In this document: positions 45,484 to 55,108 of the stretch, piece by piece
Numbering within the stretch: the stretch's first letter is position 1
Layout: every line of letters begins with the position of its first letter
Source: Gammaproteobacteria bacterium
GTDB taxonomy: Bacteria > Pseudomonadota > Gammaproteobacteria > Pseudomonadales > Azotimanducaceae
Assembly (NCBI GenBank): GCA_018656865.1
Contig: JABHYO010000187.1
Span: 1 to 64,000, forward strand
Direction: 5' to 3'
Length of the DNA stretch: 64,000 nt
Notes under the pieces: model-generated
What the model was told of the DNA's origin: nothing
Seen by the model: the letters and a program-made list of their open reading frames with translations, nothing else
The model's database searches: none
Translations under genes and position numbers: made by a program

Positions 45484-45972
45484 ATGGCTTTTGTCGCCAT
45501 TTTGATGGGTTCAGATTCGGATCTTCCGGTTATGCAGGCCAGTATTGATATCTTGAAGACATTCAAGATTGAGTACGAGGTTAGAATTACCTCTGCCCAC
45601 CGGACTCCGGAAGACACCCGTGCCTATGTAACTGATGCTGACAGCCGAGGCTGTGCGGTCTTTATAGCCGCCGCGGGTATGGCAGCCCATCTGGCGGGGG
45701 CCGTGGCGGCGCATACGCTGAAGCCTGTAGTCGGTGTCCCGGTTGATGCAGGACCCTTGCAGGGATTTGATGCGCTTTTGTCAACGGTCCAGATGCCGGG
45801 AGGCATCCCAGTAGCCAGTGTTGCTATTGGCAAGGCTGGTGCAAAGAATGCGGCATATCTGGCAGCACAGATCATGGGCGTTCAGGACCAAGCCCTGCAC
45901 AAGGCGCTAATTGAAGAGCGGGCCGCGAATGCAGAGGCGATCCGTCAAAAGAACAACGATCTTGACGTGTGA
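45484..45972 (+). CDS. purE: 5-(carboxyamino)imidazole ribonucleotide mutase
   Basis: The product has 162 residues, class I PurE. It has MGSDSDLPVM near the N-terminus, SAHRTPE and AAAGMAAHLAGAVAAHT, which make the active site. It carries out a step of purine synthesis that follows PurK. No purK follows; instead tsaC starts inside the purE stop. A ribosome site AGGAGAG precedes the ATG. Confidence 0.97.
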   Translation: MAFVAILMGSDSDLPVMQASIDILKTFKIEYEVRITSAHRTPEDTRAYVTDADSRGCAVFIAAAGMAAHLAGAVAAHTLKPVVGVPVDAGPLQGFDALLSTVQMPGGIPVASVAIGKAGAKNAAYLAAQIMGVQDQALHKALIEERAANAEAIRQKNNDLDV

Positions 45973-46517
45973 ATAGCTGGCGAAAGAGCTTTGTATCCCA
46001 ACTACTGAGTCGGGATGGTGTTATCGCCTATCCGACCGAAGGTGTCTGGGGATTGGGTTGTCTGCCTGATTCCAGCGAGGGAGTTGCACGTATACTCACG
46101 CTCAAGAATCGTCCATGGCAACAGGGTCTGCTACTGGTGGCAGCAGAAATGTCGCAGTTCGAAGGCTATTTGAAGGGACTTGACGCTGAATACAGAAAAG
46201 TACTTGAAGAAACCTGGCCAGGACCGGTGACGTTTCTCGTCCCTGATAATGGCACTGCGCCTGGCTGGATTGTCGGTAGCCACACCACGGTTGGCCTCAG
46301 AGTATCCGATCATCCGTTGGTGCAGGCGCTGTGCACCAGTGTCGGGCCTCTGGTTTCGACCTCAGCCAATATTTCTTCGCGACCAGCTGCCAGAACGACA
46401 TTCGGGGTAAGAAGATACTTCGGAAACCGGATTGATCTTGTTGTGCCAGGTGAGTTGGGTCAGACGGGTCGGGCCAGTGAGATCAGAGACCTTGTTTCAG
46501 GCGAGGTTCTGCGGTGA
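45969..46517 (+). CDS. tsaC: Threonylcarbamoyl-AMP synthase
   Basis: The product has 182 residues from a GTG start that overlaps the purE stop. It has AYPTEGVWGLGC, LKNRPWQQGLLLVAA, the GPVTFLVP segment and STSANISSRPAA, all typical of the YrdC/TsaC family. It makes threonylcarbamoyl-AMP for the tRNA t6A modification. It overlaps aroE by 4 bases. Confidence 0.95.
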   Translation: MNSWRKSFVSQLLSRDGVIAYPTEGVWGLGCLPDSSEGVARILTLKNRPWQQGLLLVAAEMSQFEGYLKGLDAEYRKVLEETWPGPVTFLVPDNGTAPGWIVGSHTTVGLRVSDHPLVQALCTSVGPLVSTSANISSRPAARTTFGVRRYFGNRIDLVVPGELGQTGRASEIRDLVSGEVLR

Positions 46518-47332
46518 CAGTGGCTAAGTTGGCGGTATTGGGTAATCCGGTCGAGCACAGTCGATCACCAGACATTCACCGGCAATTCGGTGAAGCAGCG
46601 GGTATCGAACTCAGCTATGAGAAAATTCTGGTAGCGGCGGGTGACTTCGACATGGTGGTTCGCCGCTTTATGAACGATGGCACCGGCCTAAATGTTACCG
46701 TTCCCTGCAAGCGTGATGCGTGGGCCCTGGTCGATGAGATGAGCGACAAAGCCGCACTGGCGGAAGCTGTCAATACGATAAGCAGAAGCGATGATGGCGG
46801 ACTGTTTGGCAGCAACACTGACGGCGAAGGCATGTTAAGGGATATTGTTGGTAACCTGGGTTGGAAGATTGCTGGAAAGAGAGTGCTTGTGATTGGTTCC
46901 GGAGGTGCAGTCAGTGGCGTACTGGGTGATCTTCTTGAAGCGGCGCCGGAATCAGTGGATCTATTCAACCGCACCCAAGACAAAGCGGAGAGACTGGCCC
47001 ACCGTTTTGCTGATCAGAGACTCCAGGCCGTTGCGGCTTCTGCGCTGGAGAGTCAGTACGACATCGTAATCAACGGTACTTCGGCGGGTCTTGCAGGCGA
47101 GGATATCGAGCTGCCAGGGCGTATCGTCGGTAGCGAAAGTCGATGTTATGACATGATCTACGGAGCAGGTACGACGCGCTTCAATCAGTGGTGTCAGGCT
47201 GAAGCAGCCTGCCAGGTCTCAGATGGTCTTGGTATGCTGGTGGAACAAGCCGCTCTCGCTTTCGAGATCTGGCTAGGCGCCCAGGTCGAAACCTCACCTG
47301 TGATTGAATCACTGCGATCGACGATTACCTGA
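46514..47332 (+). CDS. aroE: Shikimate dehydrogenase
   Basis: The product has 272 residues from a GTG start. It has AVLGNPVEHSRSPDIHRQF, the catalytic Lys in LNVTVPCKRDAW, and the NADP fold VLVIGSGGAVSGVL. It reduces 3-dehydroshikimate in aromatic amino acid synthesis. In Pseudomonas hemF separates tsaC and aroE; here the two overlap and hemF is absent. Confidence 0.95.
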   Translation: MTVAKLAVLGNPVEHSRSPDIHRQFGEAAGIELSYEKILVAAGDFDMVVRRFMNDGTGLNVTVPCKRDAWALVDEMSDKAALAEAVNTISRSDDGGLFGSNTDGEGMLRDIVGNLGWKIAGKRVLVIGSGGAVSGVLGDLLEAAPESVDLFNRTQDKAERLAHRFADQRLQAVAASALESQYDIVINGTSAGLAGEDIELPGRIVGSESRCYDMIYGAGTTRFNQWCQAEAACQVSDGLGMLVEQAALAFEIWLGAQVETSPVIESLRSTIT

Positions 47333-47353
47333 CTCACTGGACACGGAATAGAT

Positions 47354-49384
47354 ATGACTAACCCTCTCCTGGAATTTCATGAGCTGCCTCCTTTTCCGGA
47401 AATACAGGCCGGACAAATGGTCGCCGCCTTCGAGCAGGTGGTGGCTGAATCAAGGGTAGGGATTGAATTGCTGCTACGTGAGGAAGCACTCACTTACCGG
47501 TCACTGGTTCACGGACGGGAGGAATTGGAAGACAGGGTTCATCAGGTTTGGTCCACAATTTCGCATATGAACGCGGTCGTTAACTCCAGTGACATTCGTC
47601 GAGCGCACCAGACCTGTCTTGAGGTGCTGACGGATTATCAAACGGAGATGGGACAGAACAAGGTACTTTTTGAGGCTTATCTCACAGTTCGTGAAAACGT
47701 GGCTTTCGAATCGCTCGAGACGGCGGAAAAGAAAGTTGCGGAGAACGCGCTAAGAGACTTCCGGCTTTCTGGTATCGATCTGAACGAGAAGGATCGGTCG
47801 GAGTTTTCTCAGCTGGCAAGAGAATTGTCGGAGCTTGGCAGTACATTCAACAATAATGTATTGGATGCCACACAGGCCTGGACCCGGAATATCGCAGATG
47901 TCGACGATCTGCCTGGCATCCCGGATTCGCTGATAGCTGCAATGGCTCAGGCAGCCAGAGCCAGGGAAGAAGAAGGCTACCTGCTGACACTGGATGCACC
48001 CTGCTACCTGGCTATCGTGACCTACTGTGAAGACAGAAATCTGCGGCGGGACATGTATCTTGCATACGGCACCCGCGCCGGTCCGAACTCAGGGGATTTC
48101 GACAACACGACCGTGATGGAGAGGATCCTTAAGGCCAGGTATAGGCAGGCGCAACTGCTCGGGTTCAACAACTTTGCTGAACTGTCGGTTGAGCGGAAGA
48201 TGGCAGGTTCTGCTGGTGAGGTGTTGGAATTTCTGGAGGATCTGGGCGGTAAATCACGCCTGCCGGCCGAAAAGGAACTCGCTGAGATCGAAACCTTTGC
48301 ATCGGATCAGGGTGCAGAGATACCGCTCGCTCCCTGGGATGTAACCTACTATGCGGAGAAATTAAAAAAGGCCTCATTCGATATCTCGGAAGAGGAGTTG
48401 CGGCCCTATTTCCCGGCGGAAAGCGTGCTTGAGGGAGCATTTGAAGTGGTTCGACGGCTCTTCGATGTTGAAGTGGTGCCGGTTTCGGATATGCCGGTCT
48501 GGCATGAAGACGTGAAAACCTTTCAGATTCTCAGAGATGGCGAACCATTGGCGCGTTTTTACATAGATCTCTATACCCGGGAAAACAAGCAAGGCGGTGC
48601 CTGGATGGATGTCTGTCGGGTCAGGCGGCGTAGCGCCGCCGGTCAACTCTGTCTGCCCATCGCCTTTCTGACCTGCAACTTTTCCTGTCCGGTGGGTGAC
48701 GACCCTGCCCTGCTGACCCACCCTGAGGTTGTGACGCTCTTCCATGAGTTTGGTCATGGACTGCACCATATGCTGACAGCGATAGAAGCAGAGGGTGTGT
48801 CCGGTATCAACGGCGTCGCCTGGGATGCTGTCGAGCTGCCGAGCCAGTTTATGGAAAATTTCTGCTGGCAGGCAGACGCATTGGCATTCATCTCCGGTCA
48901 CTATCAGACAGGTGATTCACTGCCGGAAGCGATGTTGGGGAAGCTATTGTCAGCACGAAACTTTCAGGCAGCCATGCAAATGGTGCGGCAGCTGGAGCTC
49001 GGACTGTTCGATTTCAGATTGCATGCTAACTTCGATCCAGGCAAGGAGGATCAGATTCAGGCTACGCTCGATGAAGTGCGAAAAGAAATTGCAGTGGTCA
49101 CACCGCCCAGGGAATATTCTCTGCAGCATGGCTTTTCTCACATTTTCGGTGGAGGTTACGCTGCCGGTTACTACAGCTACAAATGGGCGGAGGTGCTTTC
49201 TGCCGACGCTTTTTCCAGGTTCATTGAAGATGGTATCTTCAATCGACAGACCGGAGAAGATTTTCTGTCAACGATACTTGAAAGAGGTGGTTCCGAAGAT
49301 GCGATGGATCTGTTCATCCGGTTTCGTGGCCGCAAACCGGAGGTCGATGCACTGCTTCGCCAGGATGGAATAGCGACCGGATAA
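47354..49384 (+). CDS. prlC: Oligopeptidase A (M3 metallopeptidase)
   Basis: The product has 676 residues (E. coli 680). The zinc motif HEFGHGLHH is near residue 465, preceded by TLF, with the NGVAWDAVELPSQFMENFCW segment after it. N-terminal helical domain and length match PrlC. It degrades short peptides and cleaved signal peptides in the cytoplasm. It follows aroE by 21 bases. The end is 201 bases before coxB. Confidence 0.95.
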   Translation: MTNPLLEFHELPPFPEIQAGQMVAAFEQVVAESRVGIELLLREEALTYRSLVHGREELEDRVHQVWSTISHMNAVVNSSDIRRAHQTCLEVLTDYQTEMGQNKVLFEAYLTVRENVAFESLETAEKKVAENALRDFRLSGIDLNEKDRSEFSQLARELSELGSTFNNNVLDATQAWTRNIADVDDLPGIPDSLIAAMAQAARAREEEGYLLTLDAPCYLAIVTYCEDRNLRRDMYLAYGTRAGPNSGDFDNTTVMERILKARYRQAQLLGFNNFAELSVERKMAGSAGEVLEFLEDLGGKSRLPAEKELAEIETFASDQGAEIPLAPWDVTYYAEKLKKASFDISEEELRPYFPAESVLEGAFEVVRRLFDVEVVPVSDMPVWHEDVKTFQILRDGEPLARFYIDLYTRENKQGGAWMDVCRVRRRSAAGQLCLPIAFLTCNFSCPVGDDPALLTHPEVVTLFHEFGHGLHHMLTAIEAEGVSGINGVAWDAVELPSQFMENFCWQADALAFISGHYQTGDSLPEAMLGKLLSARNFQAAMQMVRQLELGLFDFRLHANFDPGKEDQIQATLDEVRKEIAVVTPPREYSLQHGFSHIFGGGYAAGYYSYKWAEVLSADAFSRFIEDGIFNRQTGEDFLSTILERGGSEDAMDLFIRFRGRKPEVDALLRQDGIATG

Positions 49385-49415
49385 ACCGACATGACGTGTC
49401 GATATTAACCTGAAG

Positions 49416-49443
49416 TTGAGAAAACCCAAGTCGCTGCTATAAT
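49416..49443 (+). promoter_or_regulatory. Sigma70-type promoter of the cytochrome oxidase cluster
   Basis: TTGAGA (49416-49421) and a perfect TATAAT (49438-49443) are 16 bases apart. Transcription would start near 49450, leaving a leader of about 135 bases with a small GTTGC/GCAAC hairpin, before coxB at 49586. Confidence 0.72.
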
Positions 49444-49585
49444 TGCGTGCTTTGTTGCTCTGCAACAGAAAGCCGTTGAGAGAATATTACACGCAGCTGT
49501 GTTCCTAAAAAGAACTACATTCGCCTGCGCGTCACGGCATGTATGTGCTGTACGCACTCGATTTAAAAAATTTGGAGTCTCGCTC

Positions 49586-50725
49586 ATGAACACAGTGATG
49601 CGGATGTGGTTTGCCGTGGCGCCACTGCTGCTGTTAAGCAATGCTGCTCTGGCCGACTGGTCGGCCGTCAACATGAGGCAGGGTGTTACGGAAATTTCCC
49701 GTGGCGTGTATGACCTGCACATGATTATTTTCTACGTCTGTTGCGTCATTGGTGTGATTGTTTTCGGCACCATGATCGTGTCGATGCTGATGCACAGGAA
49801 ATCCATCGGTGCCGAACCGGCTACCTTCCATGAGAACACCCGATTGGAAGTCATCTGGACGGTGATCCCCATTGTTATTCTCGTTGTCATGGCCATTCCG
49901 GCAACGAGTACATTACGGGACATGTATGAAGCCGGCGAGTCGGACCTCGATATTGAGGTTCGCGGTTACCAGTGGAAATGGCAGTACACCTACCTGAATG
50001 ACGATCCAGCCAAAGAAATTCAGTTCATGAGTGCGCTTCGTACTTCACAGGATGAGATTAATAACCTGGAGAACAAAGGCGAGCACTACCTACTCGATGT
50101 CGATAATCCCCTCGTTATCCCCATTAATAAGCGGGTCCGGTTTCTGGTAACGGCGCAGGATGTGATTCATGCGTTCTGGGTTCCAGACTTCGCTGTCAAG
50201 AAAGATGCTATACCCGGTTTCGTTCACGAAGCCTGGACAGTTGTCGAAGAGCCCGGTATCTACCGTGGTCAGTGTGCTGAACTCTGTGGCAAGGACCATG
50301 GCTTTATGCCCATCGTTGTTCGTGCTGTTCCTGAGCACGAATACGCCATGTGGGTGGCGGAGAAACAGCAAGAGGCTCAGGCCGCATTCGAAACTGTTGG
50401 CAAGACCTGGTCCATGGAAGAATTGATGACCAAGGGTGAGGAAGTCTATATGCAGCACTGCGTTGCCTGTCACCAGGCAAATGGACAGGGCATTCCACCG
50501 GCATTCCCATCGCTTGTGGGTCAGGGTGTCTCCGTTGGTTCAATTGATGATCACATCGATATTGTTCTTAACGGGAAGGCCGGCACAGCCATGCAAGCTT
50601 TCGGTCTGCAGCTTAATCCCGCAGAAGTCGCTGCCGTTATTACCTACGAGCGAAATGCCTGGGGTAACAACATGAACGACATGGTTCAGCCGAAAAAACT
50701 TGGCACCATGATGGCGAGCCAATAG
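49586..50725 (+). CDS. coxB: Cytochrome c oxidase subunit II with C-terminal cytochrome c domain
   Basis: The product has 379 residues from ATG 49586, which has a TTGGAGT ribosome site. A 29-codon upstream extension is rejected because it would hide the signal peptide (ALLLLSNAALADWSAVN). Two membrane helices follow. The CuA site is visible in GQCAELCGKDHGFMPIVV. After about residue 280 a c-type heme domain is fused: CVACHQANGQG (CxxCH) with downstream Met ligands. This is the caa3-type arrangement. It receives electrons from cytochrome c at the periplasmic side. Confidence 0.95.
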   Translation: MNTVMRMWFAVAPLLLLSNAALADWSAVNMRQGVTEISRGVYDLHMIIFYVCCVIGVIVFGTMIVSMLMHRKSIGAEPATFHENTRLEVIWTVIPIVILVVMAIPATSTLRDMYEAGESDLDIEVRGYQWKWQYTYLNDDPAKEIQFMSALRTSQDEINNLENKGEHYLLDVDNPLVIPINKRVRFLVTAQDVIHAFWVPDFAVKKDAIPGFVHEAWTVVEEPGIYRGQCAELCGKDHGFMPIVVRAVPEHEYAMWVAEKQQEAQAAFETVGKTWSMEELMTKGEEVYMQHCVACHQANGQGIPPAFPSLVGQGVSVGSIDDHIDIVLNGKAGTAMQAFGLQLNPAEVAAVITYERNAWGNNMNDMVQPKKLGTMMASQ

Positions 50726-50734
50726 GAGACGACG

Positions 50735-52336
50735 ATGAGTGCAGTTATTGAAGAACATCATCCCGACGATCACCATCATGGACCTGATAAAGGCATCATG
50801 AGGTGGGTGTTTACCACCAACCACAAGGATATCGGTACCCTGTACCTCTGGTTCAGTTTTGCCATGTTCCTGTTTGGTGGTGTTATGGCCCTGTGTATTC
50901 GCGCCGAACTGTTCCAGCCAGGTCTGCAGATTGTCTCGCCGGAGCTGTTCAACCAGCTGACCACCATGCATGGTTTGGTCATGGTTTTTGGAGCGGTCAT
51001 GCCGGCCTTTGTCGGCCTTGCCAACTGGCTGGTTCCGATGATGATCGGTGCACCGGATATGGCACTGCCGCGTATGAACAACTACAGTTTTTGGATCCTG
51101 CCATTCGCTTTTTCCATGCTGGCTTCCACCTTCCTGATGGAAGGCGGTGCCCCTAACTTTGGTTGGACTTTCTACGCTCCGCTTTCCACAGACTTCGCGC
51201 CGCCTTCTGTCACATTTTTTATCTTTGCCGTTCACATGATGGGTATCTCTTCGATCATGGGTTCGATCAACGTCATCGTGACTATTCTGAATTTGCGGGC
51301 ACCCGGCATGACGCTGATGCGGATGCCGCTCTTTGTGTGGACATGGTTAATTACCGCTTATCTGTTGATAGCCGTTATGCCGGTTTTGGCCGGTGTCGTC
51401 ACCATGATGCTGATGGACATTCACTTCGGTACTGCTTTCTTTAACGCGGGAGGCGGCGGCGATCCTGTGCTGTTCCAGCATGTATTCTGGTTTTTCGGGC
51501 ATCCTGAAGTTTATATTATGATCCTGCCCGCCTTTGGTGTGGTTTCGGCAATTATCCCGACCTTTGCTCGCAAGAAGCTCTTTGGTTATGACTCCATGGT
51601 TTATGCGAGCGCATCGATCGCCTTCCTGTCGTTTATCGTCTGGGCACACCACATGTTCACAGTCGGTATCCCCTTAGCGGGTGAGCTTTACTTCATGTAC
51701 GCCACCATGCTGATCGCGGTACCCACGGGAGTGAAAGTCTTTAACTGGGTTGCCACCATGTGGCAGGGGTCCATGACTTTTGAAACACCGATGTTGTTTG
51801 CGATTGCCTTTGTGATCCTGTTTACCATCGGTGGTTTTTCTGGACTCATGCTGGCCATTACGCCTGTGGACTTTCAGTACCACGACACCTATTTCGTTGT
51901 GGCGCACTTCCACTACGTGCTGGTGCCGGGTTCCGTTTTTGCCATCATGGCAGCCGTCTATTACTGGATACCCAAGTGGACGGGCAACATGTACAACGAG
52001 CCACTTGGCAAGACGCATTTCTGGCTGTCGTTTATCGGTGTGAACATCACTTTCTTCCCCCAGCACTTTGTTGGTCTTGCAGGGATGCCAAGGCGAATTC
52101 CCGACTACGCACTGCAGTTCGCTGACTGGAACATGGTTTCCAGTTGTGGTGCCTTCCTGTTTGGATTCAGCCAGCTTCTGTTCCTGTTTATCGTGATTCA
52201 GACGGTTCGCGGTGGCAAGCCGGCTACAGAAAAGGTCTGGGAAGGTGCCCATGGATTGGAATGGACGATTCCGTCTCCAGCGCCGTATCACACTTTCAGT
52301 ACACCGCCGAAAGAAATCCCGGAAGCCCATGGTTAG
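50735..52336 (+). CDS. coxA: Cytochrome c oxidase subunit I
   Basis: The product has 533 residues with about twelve membrane helices. The binuclear-centre motifs are visible: [16 protein letters not shown] with the Cu-B His, the WAHHMFTVG His pair and [11 protein letters not shown] with heme ligands. The K-pathway region near [11 protein letters not shown] is present. It reduces oxygen and pumps protons. The end overlaps ctaG by 8 bases. Confidence 0.97.
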   Translation: MSAVIEEHHPDDHHHGPDKGIMRWVFTTNHKDIGTLYLWFSFAMFLFGGVMALCIRAELFQPGLQIVSPELFNQLTTMHGLVMVFGAVMPAFVGLANWLVPMMIGAPDMALPRMNNYSFWILPFAFSMLASTFLMEGGAPNFGWTFYAPLSTDFAPPSVTFFIFAVHMMGISSIMGSINVIVTILNLRAPGMTLMRMPLFVWTWLITAYLLIAVMPVLAGVVTMMLMDIHFGTAFFNAGGGGDPVLFQHVFWFFGHPEVYIMILPAFGVVSAIIPTFARKKLFGYDSMVYASASIAFLSFIVWAHHMFTVGIPLAGELYFMYATMLIAVPTGVKVFNWVATMWQGSMTFETPMLFAIAFVILFTIGGFSGLMLAITPVDFQYHDTYFVVAHFHYVLVPGSVFAIMAAVYYWIPKWTGNMYNEPLGKTHFWLSFIGVNITFFPQHFVGLAGMPRRIPDYALQFADWNMVSSCGAFLFGFSQLLFLFIVIQTVRGGKPATEKVWEGAHGLEWTIPSPAPYHTFSTPPKEIPEAHG

Positions 52337-52907
52337 GAAGGATACCAGCGCAAGAATCGTGTCTGACACGAACCAGGCCAGAACTATTCGGCAACTACTT
52401 TTAGTGGTTGTAGGGATGTTTGGTTTCGGATTTGCCATGGTGCCCCTCTACGATATTGTCTGTGAGGTAACGGGGCTGAACGGCAAGACGTCGGGTGAAT
52501 ATGTTGATGATGGTAGTCAGGAGGTTCGCGAGGATCGGCTGGTTACGATTCAGTTTCTCACCAATAACAATGCAGACATGCCCTGGGAGTTCAGACCAAA
52601 GGTAAGATCGATGAAGGTCAACCCGGGGAAGTTGAACTCAGCCTCGTTCTATGTCCGCAATGTGACGGATGAGACCATGGTTGCTCAGGCGGTGCCCAGT
52701 GTCTCGCCATTTCGTGTCGCAGAATACCTACATAAAACTGAGTGTTTTTGCTTTGAGCAACAACAACTGGCAACCGGAGAAGAACTGGAGATGCCACTCA
52801 GCTTTATTATTGACAGTGAAATACCCGAGGATGTGACGATCTTGACGCTGTCTTACACCCTTTATGACATAACGGATCAGACGGACGCGCTGGCAAGCGC
52901 GCCGTAA
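52329..52907 (+). CDS. ctaG: Cytochrome c oxidase assembly protein CtaG (Cox11)
   Basis: The product has 192 residues from ATG 52329. An upstream extension lies in coxA and is rejected. One N-terminal membrane helix ([32 protein letters not shown]) is followed by a periplasmic beta domain with the copper motif CFCFEQQ near residue 138. It delivers copper to the Cu-B centre. It lies between coxA and coxC as in Pseudomonas. Confidence 0.94.
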   Translation: MVRKDTSARIVSDTNQARTIRQLLLVVVGMFGFGFAMVPLYDIVCEVTGLNGKTSGEYVDDGSQEVREDRLVTIQFLTNNNADMPWEFRPKVRSMKVNPGKLNSASFYVRNVTDETMVAQAVPSVSPFRVAEYLHKTECFCFEQQQLATGEELEMPLSFIIDSEIPEDVTILTLSYTLYDITDQTDALASAP

Positions 52908-52924
52908 AAGTTTAGGAGAAATCT

Positions 52925-53827
52925 ATGTCCACTCAAGATGCTTACGAAGAGTACTACGTTCCTCATAACAGTAAGCTGCCGATATTTGCCTCGTTGGGTA
53001 TTTTCCTGACAGTTTTTGGCATGGGCAATATGTTCAACGAAACCAAGGCGGGGGTAGACAGCGTTTTTGGTGAGATCGTTTTCCTGCTGGGTGGTCTCAC
53101 CATGGCGGCGACGCTCTGGGCCTGGTTCAGTGTTGTAATCAGGGAAAATCATCAGAAGCTCTACTCAGACCAGATGAATAGATCCTATGTCTGGGGCATG
53201 AGTTGGTTCATTTTTTCTGAAGTAATGTTTTTCGCTGCCTTTTTTGGTGCTCTTTTCTATGTCCGGTTTTTCGTTGTCGACTGGATTGGTGGTGTCGGCG
53301 ATCGCGGCCCATCGGATATGATATGGCCTGAATATGTGCCTCACTGGCCAATGGTGAATCCTCCGAATCCTGAGCTTTTTCCAGGGCCGGCGGAGATTAT
53401 CAATCCATGGGGGCTGCCCCTGCTTAACACCATACTGTTGGTAAGCAGCAGCTTCACGGTGACCTTGGCTCATCACGGCATCAAGGAAGGCAATCGCAAA
53501 AAGCTGGTTAACTGGCTGGCGCTTACCGTAATCCTGGGTTTGACCTTTCTCGTTGTTCAGGGCTACGAGTACTACCATGCTTACCAGGATCTTGGCCTGA
53601 CACTGGCATCGGGCATATTCGGGACGACCTTCTTTATGTTGACGGGTTTTCACGGTGCTCACGTTACTCTTGGAACCATCATGCTGATTGTTATGCTTGG
53701 ACGGGCACTTAAGGGGCATTTTGAGGCAGATGACTGTTTCGGATTCGAAGCCGCTTCCTGGTACTGGCACTTTGTGGATGTGGTTTGGCTGGGGCTGTTT
53801 ATCTTTGTTTATGTACTTGGGAGTTAA
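52925..53827 (+). CDS. coxC: Cytochrome c oxidase subunit III
   Basis: The product has 300 residues with seven membrane helices, starting MSTQDAYEEYYVPHNS. The family motifs VQGYEYYHA, TGFHGAHV and WYWHFVDVVWLGLF are present. It follows ctaG after 17 bases. Its stop codon is followed at once by the 83-bp repeat array. Confidence 0.96.
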   Translation: MSTQDAYEEYYVPHNSKLPIFASLGIFLTVFGMGNMFNETKAGVDSVFGEIVFLLGGLTMAATLWAWFSVVIRENHQKLYSDQMNRSYVWGMSWFIFSEVMFFAAFFGALFYVRFFVVDWIGGVGDRGPSDMIWPEYVPHWPMVNPPNPELFPGPAEIINPWGLPLLNTILLVSSSFTVTLAHHGIKEGNRKKLVNWLALTVILGLTFLVVQGYEYYHAYQDLGLTLASGIFGTTFFMLTGFHGAHVTLGTIMLIVMLGRALKGHFEADDCFGFEAASWYWHFVDVVWLGLFIFVYVLGS

Positions 53828-53828
53828 T

Positions 53829-54094
53829 CTCTTTATGGACGTCTACAAATTGCCTTAACCCTGCTTCCGGCCGTTAGGTCCCAAATAGGTCGTGCCAGGT
53901 AACGCTGAGGGCTCTTTATGGACGTCTACCAGGCACGTTAACCCCGTGTTCGGTTGCCAGGTCCCATTTAGATCTGGCCAAGTAACGCTGAGGGCTCTTT
54001 ATGGGCGTCTACCGGGCACGTTAACCCCGTGTTCGGTTGCCAGGTCCCATTCAGATCTGGCCAAGTAACGCTGAGGTCTCTTTGTAGACGTCCC
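53829..54094. repeat. Tandem array of 83-bp repeats between coxC and the DUF2909 gene
   Basis: CTCTTTATG/CTCTTTGTAG starts at 53829, 53912, 53995 and 54078, an exact 83-bp period: three full units and a 17-base fourth. The second and third units are nearly identical, the first is more diverged. The unit contains TAACGCTGAGGGCTCTTTA, GTCTACCRGGCACGTTAAC and a weak stem in TTGCCAGG...CTGGCCAA. The array fills the whole 267-base convergent gap up to the DUF2909 stop. Its core matches that of the atpE-atpF array. Confidence 0.93.
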
Positions 54095-54313
54095 TTAACG
54101 GTTTAACCAAGGGGCATTAACTCCCAATTCGCCGGAGTAGAAGCCATAGGCGATAAAGATCAGCAGGAGTGCTGCGAGCGAGACTCTGACAAGCAGCAGC
54201 GACGCTGTACGCTTATCTCCCCTGCCCTGGTCCTGTATGAGCGCTACGAAGGCGCTGCCTAGTGCGATAAGGTTGGCGACAAAGAGAATAACGATAACAA
54301 CTTTCAACCACAT
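54095..54313 (-). CDS. DUF2909 small twin-helix membrane protein
   Basis: I choose ATG 54313, giving 72 residues starting MWLKVVIVILFVANL, the family start. A longer frame to 54358 is possible. Two membrane helices are separated by a charged loop (QDQGRGDKRTASL), as in DUF2909 proteins found in cox clusters of Pseudomonas (between coxC and SURF1). The function is unknown; a role in oxidase assembly is inferred from place. It is convergent with coxC. Confidence 0.78.
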   Translation of the reverse strand: MWLKVVIVILFVANLIALGSAFVALIQDQGRGDKRTASLLLVRVSLAALLLIFIAYGFYSGELGVNAPWLNR

Positions 54314-54382
54314 GACGATAGCTGGTCCGGGCCTGTATGGTGACAGTATACGTGGCATCGCCTCCGGTGGATCAGTTTTTTA

Positions 54383-55108
54383 ATGATGAGCAGTCCTACA
54401 TTCAATCATAACTGGAGGGTTTCCATTTTCTGCCTGGTCTGTCTGGTTGCGTTTATTAAACTGGGTTTCTGGCAGCTCGACAGGCAGGAAGAGAAACGAG
54501 TGCTGATGGCAGATAGAGAGGCTCGACAGCAGGGTCCATCTCTAACCGCAAGTGAGGTCGGCACCGAGGGGTCCGATCTGGGCGGCCTGCCGGTATTGCT
54601 GTCAGGTTTCTTTCATGATGATGCTACCCTTCTCCTGGACAATGTCGTTCTTGACGGCAGCGTCGGGTTCGAAGTGCACCAGTTATTTGCGGACTTTTCG
54701 GGTAGATACTTCCTGATTAACCGGGGTTTTGTGCCGATGGGCAGAACCCGTGGAGATCCGCTGGACATACCCCCCACGCGCAGCCAACAGGTGCAGATTG
54801 TTGGCACCGTTTACCAGCGGGGCGGTGCGCCGCTGAGGCTGCGGCAAAGCGAATCACCGGAATGGACGTTTCCGGCAATTGTGCAGTATGTTGATGTCTC
54901 TCAGTTGGCGCGACAGATCAATAAGGAAGTCTATCCTTACGTCATCAGATTAAATGAGGGTCAGCATGGTGCACTGCCAAGGTTTTGGCCTGATACGGTG
55001 ATACCACCGGAAAAACATCTGGGCTATGCCATCCAGTGGTTTACCATGGCGGCGACTGTGATCATCCTTTGGTTGTTTTTTTGTTTTCGCAAAGAGCAGG
55101 AGTTATGA
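54383..55108 (+). CDS. SURF1 family cytochrome oxidase assembly protein
   Basis: The product has 241 residues with an N-terminal and a C-terminal membrane helix and an internal periplasmic domain. The SURF1 features are LGFWQLDRQEEKRVL near residue 30, LLDNVVLDGSVGFEVHQLF, INRGFVPMGR and HLGYAIQWFTMAATVII at the end. It assists heme insertion into the oxidase. The stop overlaps the next start (ATGA). Confidence 0.93.
   Translation: MMSSPTFNHNWRVSIFCLVCLVAFIKLGFWQLDRQEEKRVLMADREARQQGPSLTASEVGTEGSDLGGLPVLLSGFFHDDATLLLDNVVLDGSVGFEVHQLFADFSGRYFLINRGFVPMGRTRGDPLDIPPTRSQQVQIVGTVYQRGGAPLRLRQSESPEWTFPAIVQYVDVSQLARQINKEVYPYVIRLNEGQHGALPRFWPDTVIPPEKHLGYAIQWFTMAATVIILWLFFCFRKEQEL

Noticed and set aside
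50540..52438. Long minus-strand frames across the cox genes (231 and 254 residues)
   Set aside because: They lie opposite coxB, coxA and ctaG, are low in hydrophobic structure, and have the composition expected of a complement of membrane-protein codons.
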